Shown piece after piece: positions 8,455 through 16,723 of a DNA stretch of 64,000 nt (position 1 is the stretch's first letter; each line of letters starts with the position of its first letter). This DNA is from JAWVFM01 sp963823245 (lineage in GTDB: Bacteria; Actinomycetota; Thermoleophilia; Solirubrobacterales; 70-9). The DNA is taken from contig CAWGKQ010000012.1 of NCBI GenBank assembly GCA_963823245.1, positions 62,001 to 126,000 of the forward strand, in the 5' to 3' direction. A program made the translations under genes and the position numbers. The notes beneath the pieces are model-generated. The model did no database searches, was not told the DNA's origin, and saw only the letters and a program-made list of their open reading frames with translations.

Positions 8455-9773
8455 TCGTTCACCGCGCGCTCCGCGCCGGCTGGCGGGCCGAGGACGCGGT
8501 CGGTGTACTCGTTGCGGAAGGTGCCCGCGGGATCGAGCTGCGCGCGGGCGCCTTGGAAATCGTCCCACCGCGGGTAGAGCGGCCCGAGCGTCTCCGCCGT
8601 CTGGAAGTGGCGCTTTCCCCAATGCGGGCGGCCGTCGTAGTCGCGCATGATCGCCTCCACCGCCTCGAAGTAGGGACGCCACTCCATGCCCTCGAACTGG
8701 TGAACGGCGATGTACGCGGTCTGGCGCCCGTGCGCGGGGCTCAGCACCGCGTCGTCGGGGGCGACGACGCGGAACTCGATCGGGAAGAACACCTCGACCG
8801 GCCGCGAGCTGATCATCTCCACGACGCGGCGCAGCGCCTCGGGCCCGTGCTCGCGCGGGATCGCGTATTCCATCTCGGTGAAGCGAACCCGGCGCTCCGA
8901 GGCGAACGCCTCGTAGCTTCGTACGACCTTCTCCGTGCGAGACAGCATTCGGGCCGCGAACCTGGCGAGCGCAGGGTTGGCCGACGGAAGGCGCCTGCCG
9001 GTCCTGGCCAGCAGCCCGAGCGCGTGGTTCTCGAGCAGTACGTCGTTGGCCCATGCGCCGAGTCGGCCTCGCGGGCGCGGCGCTTCGTCAGTGCGGTTCC
9101 GCTCGATGACAAGCGCCGTCTCGGTGTGCGGGAGGGTGAAGAACTCGAAGTGGTCGCTGCGCTCGGAAAGCTCGTCGATCGAGCCGAGGACGTCCTCGAG
9201 CGGCCGCGGCTCATCGATGCGGCGGAGCGTGAAGGCCGGGACCGTCCGGAGGGTGACCGCGGTGATCACGCCGAGGGCGCCGATGGAGACGCGAGCCGCG
9301 CGGAGCAGGTCGGCGTCGGCGTCGAGCTCCCGCACTTTCCCTTCACCGTCAACGAGCTGGATCGCCTCCACCTGCGCAGAGATGTTGCGCAAGCGGACGC
9401 CGGTCCCGTGAGTTCCCGTCGAGATCGCTCCGGCGATGGTCTGCACGTCGATGTCGCCGAGGTTCTCCATTGCAAGGCCGACCTCGTCGAGCCGGGCGTT
9501 CAGCGCCTTGAGGGCGGTGCCGCCCTCGACCCGAACGAGGCCGGTGGCCCGGTCGGCCTCGATCACGCGCGACATTCGTGACAGATCGAGCATCACCCCG
9601 TCGGTGAGCGCCGCTTCAGTGAACGAATGCCCGGAGCCTCGCGCCCGTAACGTCAGCCCACGCTCGCGAGCCCGGCCGACTTCGGCGACGACGTCCTCGA
9701 CGCTCGCGGGCCGCTCGATCGCCGCCGGGTGACAGACCTGGTCGCGAGCCCAGTTTCGCCACTCGGCGGTCAT
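8451..9773 (-). CDS. FAD-dependent D-arabinono-1,4-lactone / alditol oxidase family protein
   Basis: The 440-residue enzyme has a VAO-type FAD-binding domain with RARGSGHSFTEAALTDGVML (flavin contact) and GAISTGTHGTGV, followed by the ALO-type C-terminal domain ending in GRPHWGKRHF, near the active site of sugar-lactone and alditol oxidases. No covalent flavin His is obvious beyond the GSGHS histidine, which is the expected attachment residue in this family. The substrate may be a lactone (gulono/arabinono) or a polyol; I cannot choose. It heads a two-gene unit with the SnoaL-like protein. Confidence 0.85.
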   Translation of the reverse strand: MTAEWRNWARDQVCHPAAIERPASVEDVVAEVGRARERGLTLRARGSGHSFTEAALTDGVMLDLSRMSRVIEADRATGLVRVEGGTALKALNARLDEVGLAMENLGDIDVQTIAGAISTGTHGTGVRLRNISAQVEAIQLVDGEGKVRELDADADLLRAARVSIGALGVITAVTLRTVPAFTLRRIDEPRPLEDVLGSIDELSERSDHFEFFTLPHTETALVIERNRTDEAPRPRGRLGAWANDVLLENHALGLLARTGRRLPSANPALARFAARMLSRTEKVVRSYEAFASERRVRFTEMEYAIPREHGPEALRRVVEMISSRPVEVFFPIEFRVVAPDDAVLSPAHGRQTAYIAVHQFEGMEWRPYFEAVEAIMRDYDGRPHWGKRHFQTAETLGPLYPRWDDFQGARAQLDPAGTFRNEYTDRVLGPPAGAERAVNE

Positions 9774-9816
9774 GGGCCGAAGCCTATGCCGAGCGACTAC
9801 GCTCGCCTCAGCACCC

Positions 9817-9907
9817 GGAGGGGTGGCAGAGCGGTTGAATGCGGCGGTCTTGAAAACCGCTAGAGGCCCTCACGGGTCTCTCGAGGGTTCGAATCCCTCC
9901 CCCTCCG
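9817..9907 (+). tRNA. tRNA-Ser(UGA)
   Basis: A 91-nt class II tRNA has acceptor GGAGGGG/CCCCTCC with discriminator G, anticodon arm GCGGT-CTTGAAA-ACCGC with anticodon TGA, a long variable arm, and T arm GAGGGTTCGAATCCCTC. It decodes UCN serine codons. It lies 43 bp upstream of, and divergent from, the oxidase. Confidence 0.95.
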
Positions 9908-9978
9908 CTCCCCTCGGTAGCGCGCATGCCGCACACTCACGGACGTTCATCGGCGGGCGGCCAGCGGCGGCGGCATTC

Positions 9979-10554
9979 TCACGGGTCCCAGCGCATAAAC
10001 CAGATGTGCGGTCCGCCGTCCGGCGCGTCGGTGTCCTCGACCACTTGGAACCCGCGGCTCCCGTAGATGTCGACATTGCGGCGCGTCCCGGTTGACAGGA
10101 ACGCGCCAACCCGGTCGGCGCGTGCCCGCTCGAGGCCCGCCTCGATCAGCGCCCGCCCGAGCCCCTTCCCCTGCCGGCGCGGCTCGACGGCAATCGAGTC
10201 GAGCTGCCACAGCTTCTCCTTGGGGTCGTGCGAGTAGATCCAGTCCCAGAACCTGTCGTACCGGCGCCCGCCATCGTCGGTCAGCGCGCGGATCCGCGGC
10301 TGGTTCCACGGATGGCCCTCCCAGCCCTCGGCGGCGTTCGGCGGTACCCATACGGCGGCCGCTCTGGTGTCGGCGGTCGCCGTGACGAATCCGAGGTCGA
10401 GCGCCTCCTCCAGGAAGTACGAGAAGCATCGCGTGCACTGCGCGACGGGGTCCTCCTGCGCGCCGAGCGGCCACCGCATCATCGGCTCGGTGACGAACGC
10501 GCTCCCAAAGACGGTGGCCAATGCCGACAGCTCGTCGTTGCCCGCTTGGCGCAT
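9979..10554 (-). CDS. GNAT-family N-acetyltransferase
   Basis: The protein is about 191 residues. The acetyl-CoA binding motif is clear: LDSIAVEPRRQGKGLGRALI, where R-Q-G-K-G-L-G is the pyrophosphate loop. It is followed by the C-terminal GAFLSTGTRRNVDIYGSRGF pattern of GNAT motif B. The N-terminal half has the layout of acyltransferases found near resistance and secondary-metabolism genes, but the acceptor is unknown. I start at ATG 10554; an upstream start at 10575 would add seven residues. Confidence 0.85.
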   Translation of the reverse strand: MRQAGNDELSALATVFGSAFVTEPMMRWPLGAQEDPVAQCTRCFSYFLEEALDLGFVTATADTRAAAVWVPPNAAEGWEGHPWNQPRIRALTDDGGRRYDRFWDWIYSHDPKEKLWQLDSIAVEPRRQGKGLGRALIEAGLERARADRVGAFLSTGTRRNVDIYGSRGFQVVEDTDAPDGGPHIWFMRWDP

Positions 10555-10708
10555 CTCGGTTCGTGCTGCGCCCACCGCGGCTCGACTCTAGCCCCGGGTT
10601 GGGCCGCTGAACCCGACAAAGGAATTACGAGCTCTTTACCCCCGGTTGACGCCCGGCCAAGGTCGCGGCGCGACCATGCCTGGGCACCCCGAAGGAAGGA
10701 GAGCAGTT

Positions 10709-10903
10709 ATGCCCCAGATCGTCGTCACCACCGATGACGCCGCGGCCGAGTCGGGCCAGGTCCTCCTGAAGGAGCGGATCGCCCCGAGCGACCTCGAATC
10801 TGATCATTTCTCGGCCCAGCTCGTCGAGCGCGTGGGATGGGCCGTTGTGGACGCCGACGACCTCGAGCACCGTCCGCCGGTCACGGCGAGCAAGCCGGTC
10901 TAG
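10709..10903 (+). CDS. small conserved hypothetical protein (64 aa)
   Basis: The ATG at 10709 follows a strong ribosome binding site (AAGGAAGGAG), which fixes the start. The product has 64 residues: a beta strand MPQIVVTTDD, an acidic helix, LLKERIAPSDLESDHFSAQL and WAVVDADDLE. It is acidic and soluble. I do not recognise a family. A GC-rich hairpin lies 11 bp after the stop, so it looks like a monocistronic gene. Confidence 0.7.
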   Translation: MPQIVVTTDDAAAESGQVLLKERIAPSDLESDHFSAQLVERVGWAVVDADDLEHRPPVTASKPV

Positions 10904-10913
10904 CCGACTACGA

Positions 10914-10949
10914 GGAGGGGGCGTCGCGGCCGGCGCCCCGCCCCCCTCC
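10914..10949 (+). terminator. GC-rich terminator-like hairpin
   Basis: GGAGGGGGCG and CGCCCCCCTCC form a stem with one bulged C just downstream of the 64-residue protein. There is no T-run, as is common in high-GC actinobacteria. Confidence 0.45.
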
Positions 10950-11050
10950 GTTCCAGGCACCGGTGGTACCCTCGTTGTAAGGCGTTCCGATCGATCTTCG
11001 CGTTTCCTTTGTCGGGACCCACTCCCACAGAGGCGCGAGAGAGGCCGATT

Positions 11051-11464
11051 ATGGCCGTCGATCACGCCGAGCACACGCAGGACGGGCATCCCGAAACGGT
11101 CTACCCGGAGCAGGGAGAGCGGCTTGCCGCGATCTCGAGAGGGCTGGTCCAGCTGCACAGCCGCTACTACGGCCGCGGCCCCACCAAGGCGAAGACGCAT
11201 CTCGTGAACGACACCGTTATCACGATTCTCACTGGCGGCTTCACCAAGGTCGAGCGAACCCTGATCGACCGCGACGAGGCCGACTCGGTGCGGAACATCC
11301 GCCGCAAGTTCCAGGAGGCGATGGAAGTGGAGTTCCGGGAGGTCGTCGAGGAGGCGACCGGCCGCTCGGTCGCGGTCTATATGAGCCAGGTGCACGTCAA
11401 CCCGGACGTCGCCGTCGAGTTCTTCCAGCTCGAGCCCCCGGCCGACGGCGACCCGCCGCTCTAG
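11051..11464 (+). CDS. DUF2294 domain-containing protein
   Basis: The protein is 137 residues long. The DUF2294 pattern is visible: YYGRGPTKAKTHLVNDTVIT, LTGGFTKVERTLI, and FREVVEEATGRSVAVYMSQV. Members have been linked to bicarbonate or sodium-related membrane functions, but the role is unsettled. An AGAGAGG ribosome binding site precedes ATG 11051. The stop overlaps the convergent PAS-EAL remnant by 4 bp. Confidence 0.85.
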   Translation: MAVDHAEHTQDGHPETVYPEQGERLAAISRGLVQLHSRYYGRGPTKAKTHLVNDTVITILTGGFTKVERTLIDRDEADSVRNIRRKFQEAMEVEFREVVEEATGRSVAVYMSQVHVNPDVAVEFFQLEPPADGDPPL

Positions 11465-12060
11465 CCCAAGCGCCTGGTCGATACCGGAAGCGTCTCGGCG
11501 ATCGGGCGAGGGGAGCCGACGTGGTGGCCCTGGGCGTAGTCGACGCCCTCGGCGTGCAGCACATCAAGGGTCGCCGCATCTCCGACGAACTCGGCGATCG
11601 TCTGCTTGCCGAGGCCGCGCACGATCCCGACGATTGACTGGAAGCGCTTTCGCTGGTCGATGTCCTGGGCCTGGCGGACGCAATACAGGGCCTGGCCCGT
11701 CTCGTCCGGGACGAGACGGGCCAGCCAGCGCTGCTCGCGTTCATAGCTCGTGATCTCGCCGGTGATCAACCGGTCCATCGCGCGGGCGTCGTCGGCGGCG
11801 TCGTCGGCATGGATATGCCCGCGCGGGCGGGTGCCGAGGAGCTCGGGGGCGGGGTATCCGCTCAACTCGCAATGCGCCGAGTTCACGTGCAGATACCGGC
11901 CGCGATCGGGTCCGGCCAGACCCACGAGCGCCATACCTATCGGCGCTTGGTCGAAAGCCCCACGGAAGCGCGCCTCCGCCTCGCGCAGCGCGCCAGCAGC
12001 CGCGTCCTCCCAGCCGGCGCCCCGCTTCTGAAAGTCTGTCCCTGGGCTGGTCGCGCGCAT
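11461..12060 (-). pseudogene. PAS domain fused to the tail of an EAL domain (internal deletion)
   Basis: Residues 25-135 form a PAS sensor domain (RFRGAFDQAPIGMALVGL, ending CVRQAQDIDQRKRF). Directly after RKRF the sequence becomes QSIVGIVRGLGKQTIAEFV and GVDYAQGHHVGSPRP, which is the last ~50 residues of an EAL cyclic-di-GMP phosphodiesterase. A GGDEF domain and the first four-fifths of the EAL domain, including the E-A-L signature and metal ligands, would normally lie between. The frame is continuous, so the join is an in-frame deletion. The product cannot hydrolyse cyclic-di-GMP, though a stable PAS protein might be made. Confidence 0.8.
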
Positions 12061-12080
12061 CTCGCTCGCCGTGGGTTACG

Positions 12081-12525
12081 TCAGGTCGCGAGAATGGCGT
12101 CGACAGCGCGGGCCCGGTCGACCTCGAACCACACCCTGGGTGTGGGGCCGTCGCCCGAGCCCCAGCTTGTGGCGAGCTCGTCGAGGGTGAGCAGGGCGGG
12201 GTTCGGGAGGCGATCACGGCTGCTCGGCGCTCCGTTGCCGTTGGCGATCCGCACGGGGATGCCAGGTCCCTCCGCCTCGACTCGCACCGTTCGCTCGCTG
12301 ACCTCCACGGTGAGCTCGACGATCCCGGGGCCGACGCCCTCGTCCCGGCGAATCGACTGTGCGATCAACTCGGTGACGACGAAGCGAACCCTGCGGCTGC
12401 GGCGAATCGCCGCTGCGGGTGTCCCGCCGCCTGAGCGCAGTGCCACAGCGCAGGCACGTCAGGTACTCCGGGCGGGCGTTGAAGTACGTGCGCTCGCACG
12501 AAGGGCAGAAGACTGGCGGGCTCAT
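12081..12525 (-). pseudogene. zinc ribbon joined to an anti-sigma-type ATPase fragment
   Basis: From ATG 12525, behind a GGAAGGTGG ribosome binding site, the first 30 residues form a zinc ribbon (CPSCERTYFN ... LTCLRCGTALR). The frame then loses meaning, while a second frame from about 12446 encodes RFVVTELIAQSIRRDEGVGP, VELTVEVSERTVRVEAEGPG and the end LATSWGSGDG ... RVWFEVD. That is the HATPase_c_2 fold of RsbW-like anti-sigma factors, but it lacks the first ~35 residues. The two parts look brought together by a deletion with a frame change. Confidence 0.6.
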
Positions 12526-12694
12526 ATCCCCACCTTCCTTGCGGTCCGGCCGGCGGCTCTCTTTCGTCCTCTGTCCGTGCCGACATAGAAGCCGGCAACC
12601 GGCTACCCGTCTGGACCCGGTCGCCGCGAAGGCGCCGTGTCCGCGCGGAGCGGTCGGCCGACGGACACTCTACTCCTCCCCGAGGGGGCTCTGG

Positions 12695-12898
12695 TCAGCC
12701 CATTACGGCGCGCAGAAGCTGCCCCGCCTCTCCGCGCTGCCAGGCGCTCTCCTGTCGCGACCATGCGTACAGCCAGAGGGCCGAGCGCTGGTCGGAGGTG
12801 AGACCCGAGATCTCCTCGATCCGGCTCTCGATCGTGTCGAACGCAATCCCGGAGTGGACCATCCCGGTCACCTCGGTTTCCGCGTGCAATGGGCCCAT
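12695..12898 (-). CDS. small conserved hypothetical protein (67 aa)
   Basis: ATG 12898 has a good ribosome binding site (AAAGGGGAG). The 67-residue product contains GIAFDTIESRIEEISGLTSD and SALWLYAWSRQESAWQR, a helical, acidic-to-amphipathic small protein with two tryptophans. No signal peptide or membrane helix is present. I do not know its function; the codon use is normal for the window. Confidence 0.65.
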   Translation of the reverse strand: MGPLHAETEVTGMVHSGIAFDTIESRIEEISGLTSDQRSALWLYAWSRQESAWQRGEAGQLLRAVMG

Positions 12899-13039
12899 GA
12901 TCTCCCCTTTCAGGTTGGAGGCATGTGCCGAACACAGCAGCGGTACCACAACGCTGCCTCGATCTGGTGCTTCAGCGCCCGCGTTCGCGCAATTTGCGGA
13001 CAATGCAAGCATCCTGGTGATGCGGGAACGTCAGAGCGC

Positions 13040-14096
13040 ATGAGAAGGACCTGCCTTGCGCTGATCGTCGTGGTCGTCGTGGCGGCCCCCCCGGGCGCGA
13101 GCGCGGGCTGGCACCCACGCTCCTACGAGCCACCGCACGGGCGGGCATTCCACGGGGTGTCGGGCACGGTCGGCAAGGAGCGAGACTTCCAGCGCTTCCG
13201 CGGTTGGGTCGGGGCGCACCCGGCGGTCCTGCAGGCCTTCTTCCCCTGGGGCACGTCGCTCACCCATGGCGCCCTGCCGCTCTGGCACCGGACCTCGACG
13301 CGGGGGATGCTGAGTCTCGGGACCCGGATCGGCGACCGGGAGATCATCCGCCCCGGGCAGATCGCGCGCGGGCACGGCGACGGCTACATCGTGCGACTCA
13401 ACCGCTCGATCGCGGCGCACAGCCACCAGGTGGTCTACATCCGGCTCATGGCCGAGATGAATGGGTCGTGGAACGCCTACTGCGCCTACAACGCCGACGG
13501 CTCAGCCCGCGGCCACGGGCATTCGACGCGGTCGTTCCGCCGCGCGTGGCGTCGGTTCACGTTGATCATCCGCGGCGGCAACGTCGCGCGCATCAACGCC
13601 CGCCTGCGGGCGATGGACATGCCCGCGGTGCGGGCGAAGGGGGTCGGCCGGCGCCTGCCCCACCCCAAGGTCGCGATGGTCTGGAACCCGCAGACGATCG
13701 GCAGCCCCGCGGTGAGCGGCAACGCCCCGCGCCGCTACTGGCCCGGGCGCCGCTACGTCGACTGGGTGGGGGCCGACATCTATTCGAAGTTCGCCTCGCC
13801 CGGCATCCGCGCCGCGCTCAGCCGCTTCTACGCCGACTACCGCGGCCTCCCGTTCGAGATCGGCGAGTACTCGCCGTGGGACGCCGACCCGGGCGCGAAG
13901 GTTCACGAAGTGGCTGTTTCGCTGGTCGGCCCAGCGCGGGCGCGCCCGGATGCTCGTGTACTACCGCTCGGTCTACGGCGGCGGCCCATACGACATCAAT
14001 CACTACGGCGACGCGCGTAGGGCGCTGCGGCGGATCCTGAACCAGCACCGCTGGATCTCCTACGCGCCCGAGACCCGGCATCGCCGGCATCACTGA
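13040..14096 (+). pseudogene. secreted GH26-like glycoside hydrolase, one frameshift
   Basis: The protein has a signal peptide (MRRTCLALIVVVVVAAPPGA) and a TIM-barrel glycosidase domain resembling GH26 beta-mannanases: VVYIRLMAEMNGSWNAYCAY, where the Glu is the probable acid/base, then KVAMVWNPQ, WVGADIYSKFAS and PFEIGEYSPWDAD, a probable nucleophile Glu. At 13900-13901 one extra G breaks the frame. Removing it gives a clean C-terminus (FTKWLFRWSAQRGRARMLVY ... stop 14096) of about 351 residues in total. Apart from that base the gene looks intact. Polysaccharide turnover outside the cell is inferred. Confidence 0.75.
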
Positions 14097-14126
14097 CCGC
14101 GGCGTCGCGACGGTAGCATCGCGCGG

Positions 14127-14705
14127 GTGCTGACCTCGATCCCGTTCGAGCTCCGTGGGCTCAGCGGGACGGTCGAGGTGGAGTACCTCGTCAACGAGGA
14201 CCCGGCGCGGTGGGGCTACCCGATCCTCGAGCTCGAATCGTTCGACGTCGAGCGCGCGCGAGGCGCTCCCGTGACGCGGGCGACGGTCGACTACCCGGCC
14301 GAGGGCTACGCGGCTGAGATGGCGTGGATCCAGATCGTGGAGCACCGCACCGCGCCCGCGGAGCCGGAGATCATCGTCGACGTCGCCCCGCAGATGGAGG
14401 CCTCCAGAGCCGCGATGCCGTACATGGCCTTCGGTGTGCGGCCAACGTTCTTCGACGCGCCGGGGACCGACGACCCGGAATACGAGTTCCACGCCGTCGC
14501 GTTCCTCACCGCGTCTCCCGATGCGCTGATGACGCCCGTCGTCGGCCCGCTGTGCGGCTTCAAGTGGGGCTACCGGGTGGTCGCGAGCGACCCGCGGATC
14601 GCACCGCTCGAGCCGGCGGGGGACGACGACTGGGCGTGGGTGAAGGCGCAGCTCGAGGGCCGCTACCCACGGTGGACGTTCCTCGATGGAGGCTGGGAGG
14701 GGTAG
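14127..14705 (+). CDS. hypothetical protein (192 aa)
   Basis: The start is GTG 14127, 30 bp after the glycosidase. The protein is acidic, with no signal peptide or membrane helix. It alternates beta-like segments (EVEYLVNEDPARWGYPILEL, PEIIVDVAPQ) with conserved-looking aromatic stretches (CGFKWGYRVVASDPRIAPL, YPRWTFLDGGW near the end). I do not recognise a family. Codon third positions are strongly G/C, so it is a real gene. Confidence 0.65.
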   Translation: MLTSIPFELRGLSGTVEVEYLVNEDPARWGYPILELESFDVERARGAPVTRATVDYPAEGYAAEMAWIQIVEHRTAPAEPEIIVDVAPQMEASRAAMPYMAFGVRPTFFDAPGTDDPEYEFHAVAFLTASPDALMTPVVGPLCGFKWGYRVVASDPRIAPLEPAGDDDWAWVKAQLEGRYPRWTFLDGGWEG

Positions 14706-14709
14706 CCCG

Positions 14710-15066
14710 CTAGTGGTGCCGGCGCTTGGGGTAGTGGCACGTCGCCCGTCCCCCGACCGCCACGCCATCGGTGTTGGTGGCGTTGTCGGCCTCGATGAAG
14801 CCCAGCCCCATCACCTTGCGGCCCTGGCCCGGGAAGGTGAGCGCGCCGCCGATGTCCGGTGCGTTCGGCGGCGGGTAGAAGTTCGCATAGTGGGTGCCGT
14901 CGGGCGACTTGATGATGAAGTTCGTCTCGCCGAGGCCCCAGGCGATGTCATAGGTGTTCGTTGAAGCCGTGGAAGCGATTGGCGCTCACGCTGTGCGGGC
15001 CGCCATGATCGCGATGGCCGCCGCAAGCCCGGCGCGTATCGCAAGCCCTCCCCAGGGTGCGGTCAT
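14710..15066 (-). pseudogene. small secreted protein, frameshifted
   Basis: From ATG 15066 a signal-like sequence begins (MTAPWGGLAIRAGLAAAIAI) but meets TGA after 26 codons. Good coding sequence continues in other frames: SVSANRFHGFNEH, then YDIAWGLGETNFIIKSPDG, PPPNAPDIGGALTFPGQGRK and GRATCHYPKRRHH before the stop at 14710. At least two frame changes are needed to join these. The reconstructed product is a secreted protein of about 115 residues without a recognised domain. It lies 10 bp downstream of the sigma factor and may be its target or partner. Confidence 0.55.
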
Positions 15067-15076
15067 CGCGCCGAGC

Positions 15077-15661
15077 CTAGCGCGATCGCCCGCGCGCGGC
15101 GCGGAGCTTCGCCCGGCCCTCGGCCAGGCTGCGGTTGACCTTCGTGTAGGTCCACCCCGTCAGCGAGCAGATCTCGGCGTACGAGTAGCCGCTCGCCTGC
15201 AGCACCAGCGCTCGGCGCTCGTCGGGCCGCAGCGCGGCGAGCAGTCGCAGTGCGCCGACGGCGCGCTCGCGGCGCTCGGAGAGCTCGACGGCTGTGGGCC
15301 GCTCGCTCGGCCTGCGATCGAGGGCTGCGGCCGCGTCCTCGGCCACGGCGCCGGCGAGCATGCGTTCGCGGGTGCGCCGGACGGCGAGCGCCTCGCGGCG
15401 CGTGACCACGCAGGCCCACCCGACGAGCCGGCGCGGCTCGAGCGGCGGCGCCTTCGTCAGGACGATTTCGAGCGCGCGCTGGCAAGCGTCGTCCGCATCG
15501 TCGGCGCATAGGGAGAAGCGGCGCGCCGTTCTGCGCAGGAGCGACTCGTGCGCACCGATGAGGCCGAGCGCCGCCCGGCGGCGCTCGGCCTCTCGGTCTT
15601 CGACCTCGGCGGTCGTCCCCACGCGTCGTACAACCCCGCGCGTCCAACGCGCGCCCCACAT
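15077..15661 (-). CDS. sigma-70 family (ECF-type) RNA polymerase sigma factor
   Basis: The protein is up to 194 residues long. The region 2-like segment (HESLLRRTARRFSLCADDAD, DACQRALEIVL) and the region 4 helix-turn-helix (LRPDERRALVLQASGYSYAE, ICSLTGWTYTKVNRSLAEGR) are both present. It therefore has the sigma2-sigma4 form of extracytoplasmic function factors. ATG 15661 is the longest start; GTG starts a few codons later are possible. No anti-sigma gene is adjacent, but the broken secreted protein follows closely. Confidence 0.8.
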   Translation of the reverse strand: MWGARWTRGVVRRVGTTAEVEDREAERRRAALGLIGAHESLLRRTARRFSLCADDADDACQRALEIVLTKAPPLEPRRLVGWACVVTRREALAVRRTRERMLAGAVAEDAAAALDRRPSERPTAVELSERRERAVGALRLLAALRPDERRALVLQASGYSYAEICSLTGWTYTKVNRSLAEGRAKLRAARGRSR

Positions 15662-15762
15662 GCACCGTTGCGGGGCCGCCGAACCTGCCTCGCCGATGCC
15701 CTTTCGCCGCTATGCTCGCGGGCCGCGGGCTGCCCACCGTTCAAACCCACCCAGGGATCGAG

Positions 15763-16710
15763 ATGAGCACGTGCATAGTCACCGGAGGCGCCGGATTCCT
15801 CGGCTCGCACCTCTGCGACCGCCTGCTCGACGCCGGCCACGACGTGATCTGCGTCGACAACCTCGACACCGGCTCGCTCCAGAACATCGAGCACATCCGC
15901 AACGGCGGTTTCCGCTTCCTGCAGCACGACCTGACGAAGCCTCTCCACGTCGAGGACAACGTCGACCTCGTCTACCACCTGGCCTCGCCCGCGAGCCCGA
16001 TCGACTACGCGCGCCTGCCGCTTCATACGCTGAAGGTCGGCTCCTACGGCACCCACCACATGCTCGGCCTCGCGAAGCTGAAGCGCGCCCGCTTCCTGCT
16101 CGCGTCGACCTCCGAGGTCTACGGCGATCCCCAGGTGCACCCACAGAACGAGGACTACTGGGGCCACGTGAACCCGATCGGCCCGCGCGGCGTCTACGAC
16201 GAGGCCAAACGCTACGCCGAAGCGCTGACGATGGCCTATCTCCGTCAGCAGGGGGTCGACACGAGCATCGCGCGCATCTTCAACACCTTCGGCCCGAAGA
16301 TGAGGCCGCACGACGGTCGCGCGATTCCCACGTTCCTCCGCCAGGCGCTTCAGGACAAGCCGGTCACGGTCTTCGGTGACGGCAGCCAGACGCGGAGCTT
16401 CTGCTTCGTCGACGACCTGATCCGCGGGCTCGTCGCGCTCGCGGAGTCCGACGTGCACCTGCCGGTGAACCTCGGCAACTCCGACGAGTTCACGCTGCTC
16501 GAGCTCGCCGAGTCCGTGATCGAGGTGACGGAGTCGCGCTCTGAGATCGTGTTCGAGGCGCTGCCGACCGACGATCCGCAGGTCCGCCAGCCGGACATCA
16601 CCCGCGCGAAGGAGTGGCTCGGCTGGGAGCCTGAGGTAGACCTGCGCGAGGGCTTGCGGGCGACGATCGAGCGCGCCGGGGTCGCCCAGCTCGTCGGCGC
16701 CTCGCGGTAG
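15763..16710 (+). CDS. NAD-dependent UDP-glucuronate decarboxylase-like epimerase/dehydratase
   Basis: The 315-residue extended SDR has VTGGAGFLGSHLCDRLL as the NAD-binding GxxGxxG, STSEVYGDP, and the catalytic YxxxK as YDEAK. RIFNTFGPKMRPHDGRAIP and GDGSQTRSFCFVDDLIRG are typical of UDP-xylose synthase (UDP-glucuronate decarboxylase). The product would be UDP-xylose or a related sugar nucleotide for surface glycans, which agrees with the two glycosyltransferases that follow 13 bp downstream. ATG 15763 is chosen; conserved sequence starts right there. Confidence 0.88.
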   Translation: MSTCIVTGGAGFLGSHLCDRLLDAGHDVICVDNLDTGSLQNIEHIRNGGFRFLQHDLTKPLHVEDNVDLVYHLASPASPIDYARLPLHTLKVGSYGTHHMLGLAKLKRARFLLASTSEVYGDPQVHPQNEDYWGHVNPIGPRGVYDEAKRYAEALTMAYLRQQGVDTSIARIFNTFGPKMRPHDGRAIPTFLRQALQDKPVTVFGDGSQTRSFCFVDDLIRGLVALAESDVHLPVNLGNSDEFTLLELAESVIEVTESRSEIVFEALPTDDPQVRQPDITRAKEWLGWEPEVDLREGLRATIERAGVAQLVGASR

Positions 16711-16723
16711 CTCGCCGCGGTCC

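Noticed and set aside
10640..10700. A TTGACG box as promoter of the 64-residue protein
   Set aside because: No -10 sequence at a suitable distance, so not annotated.
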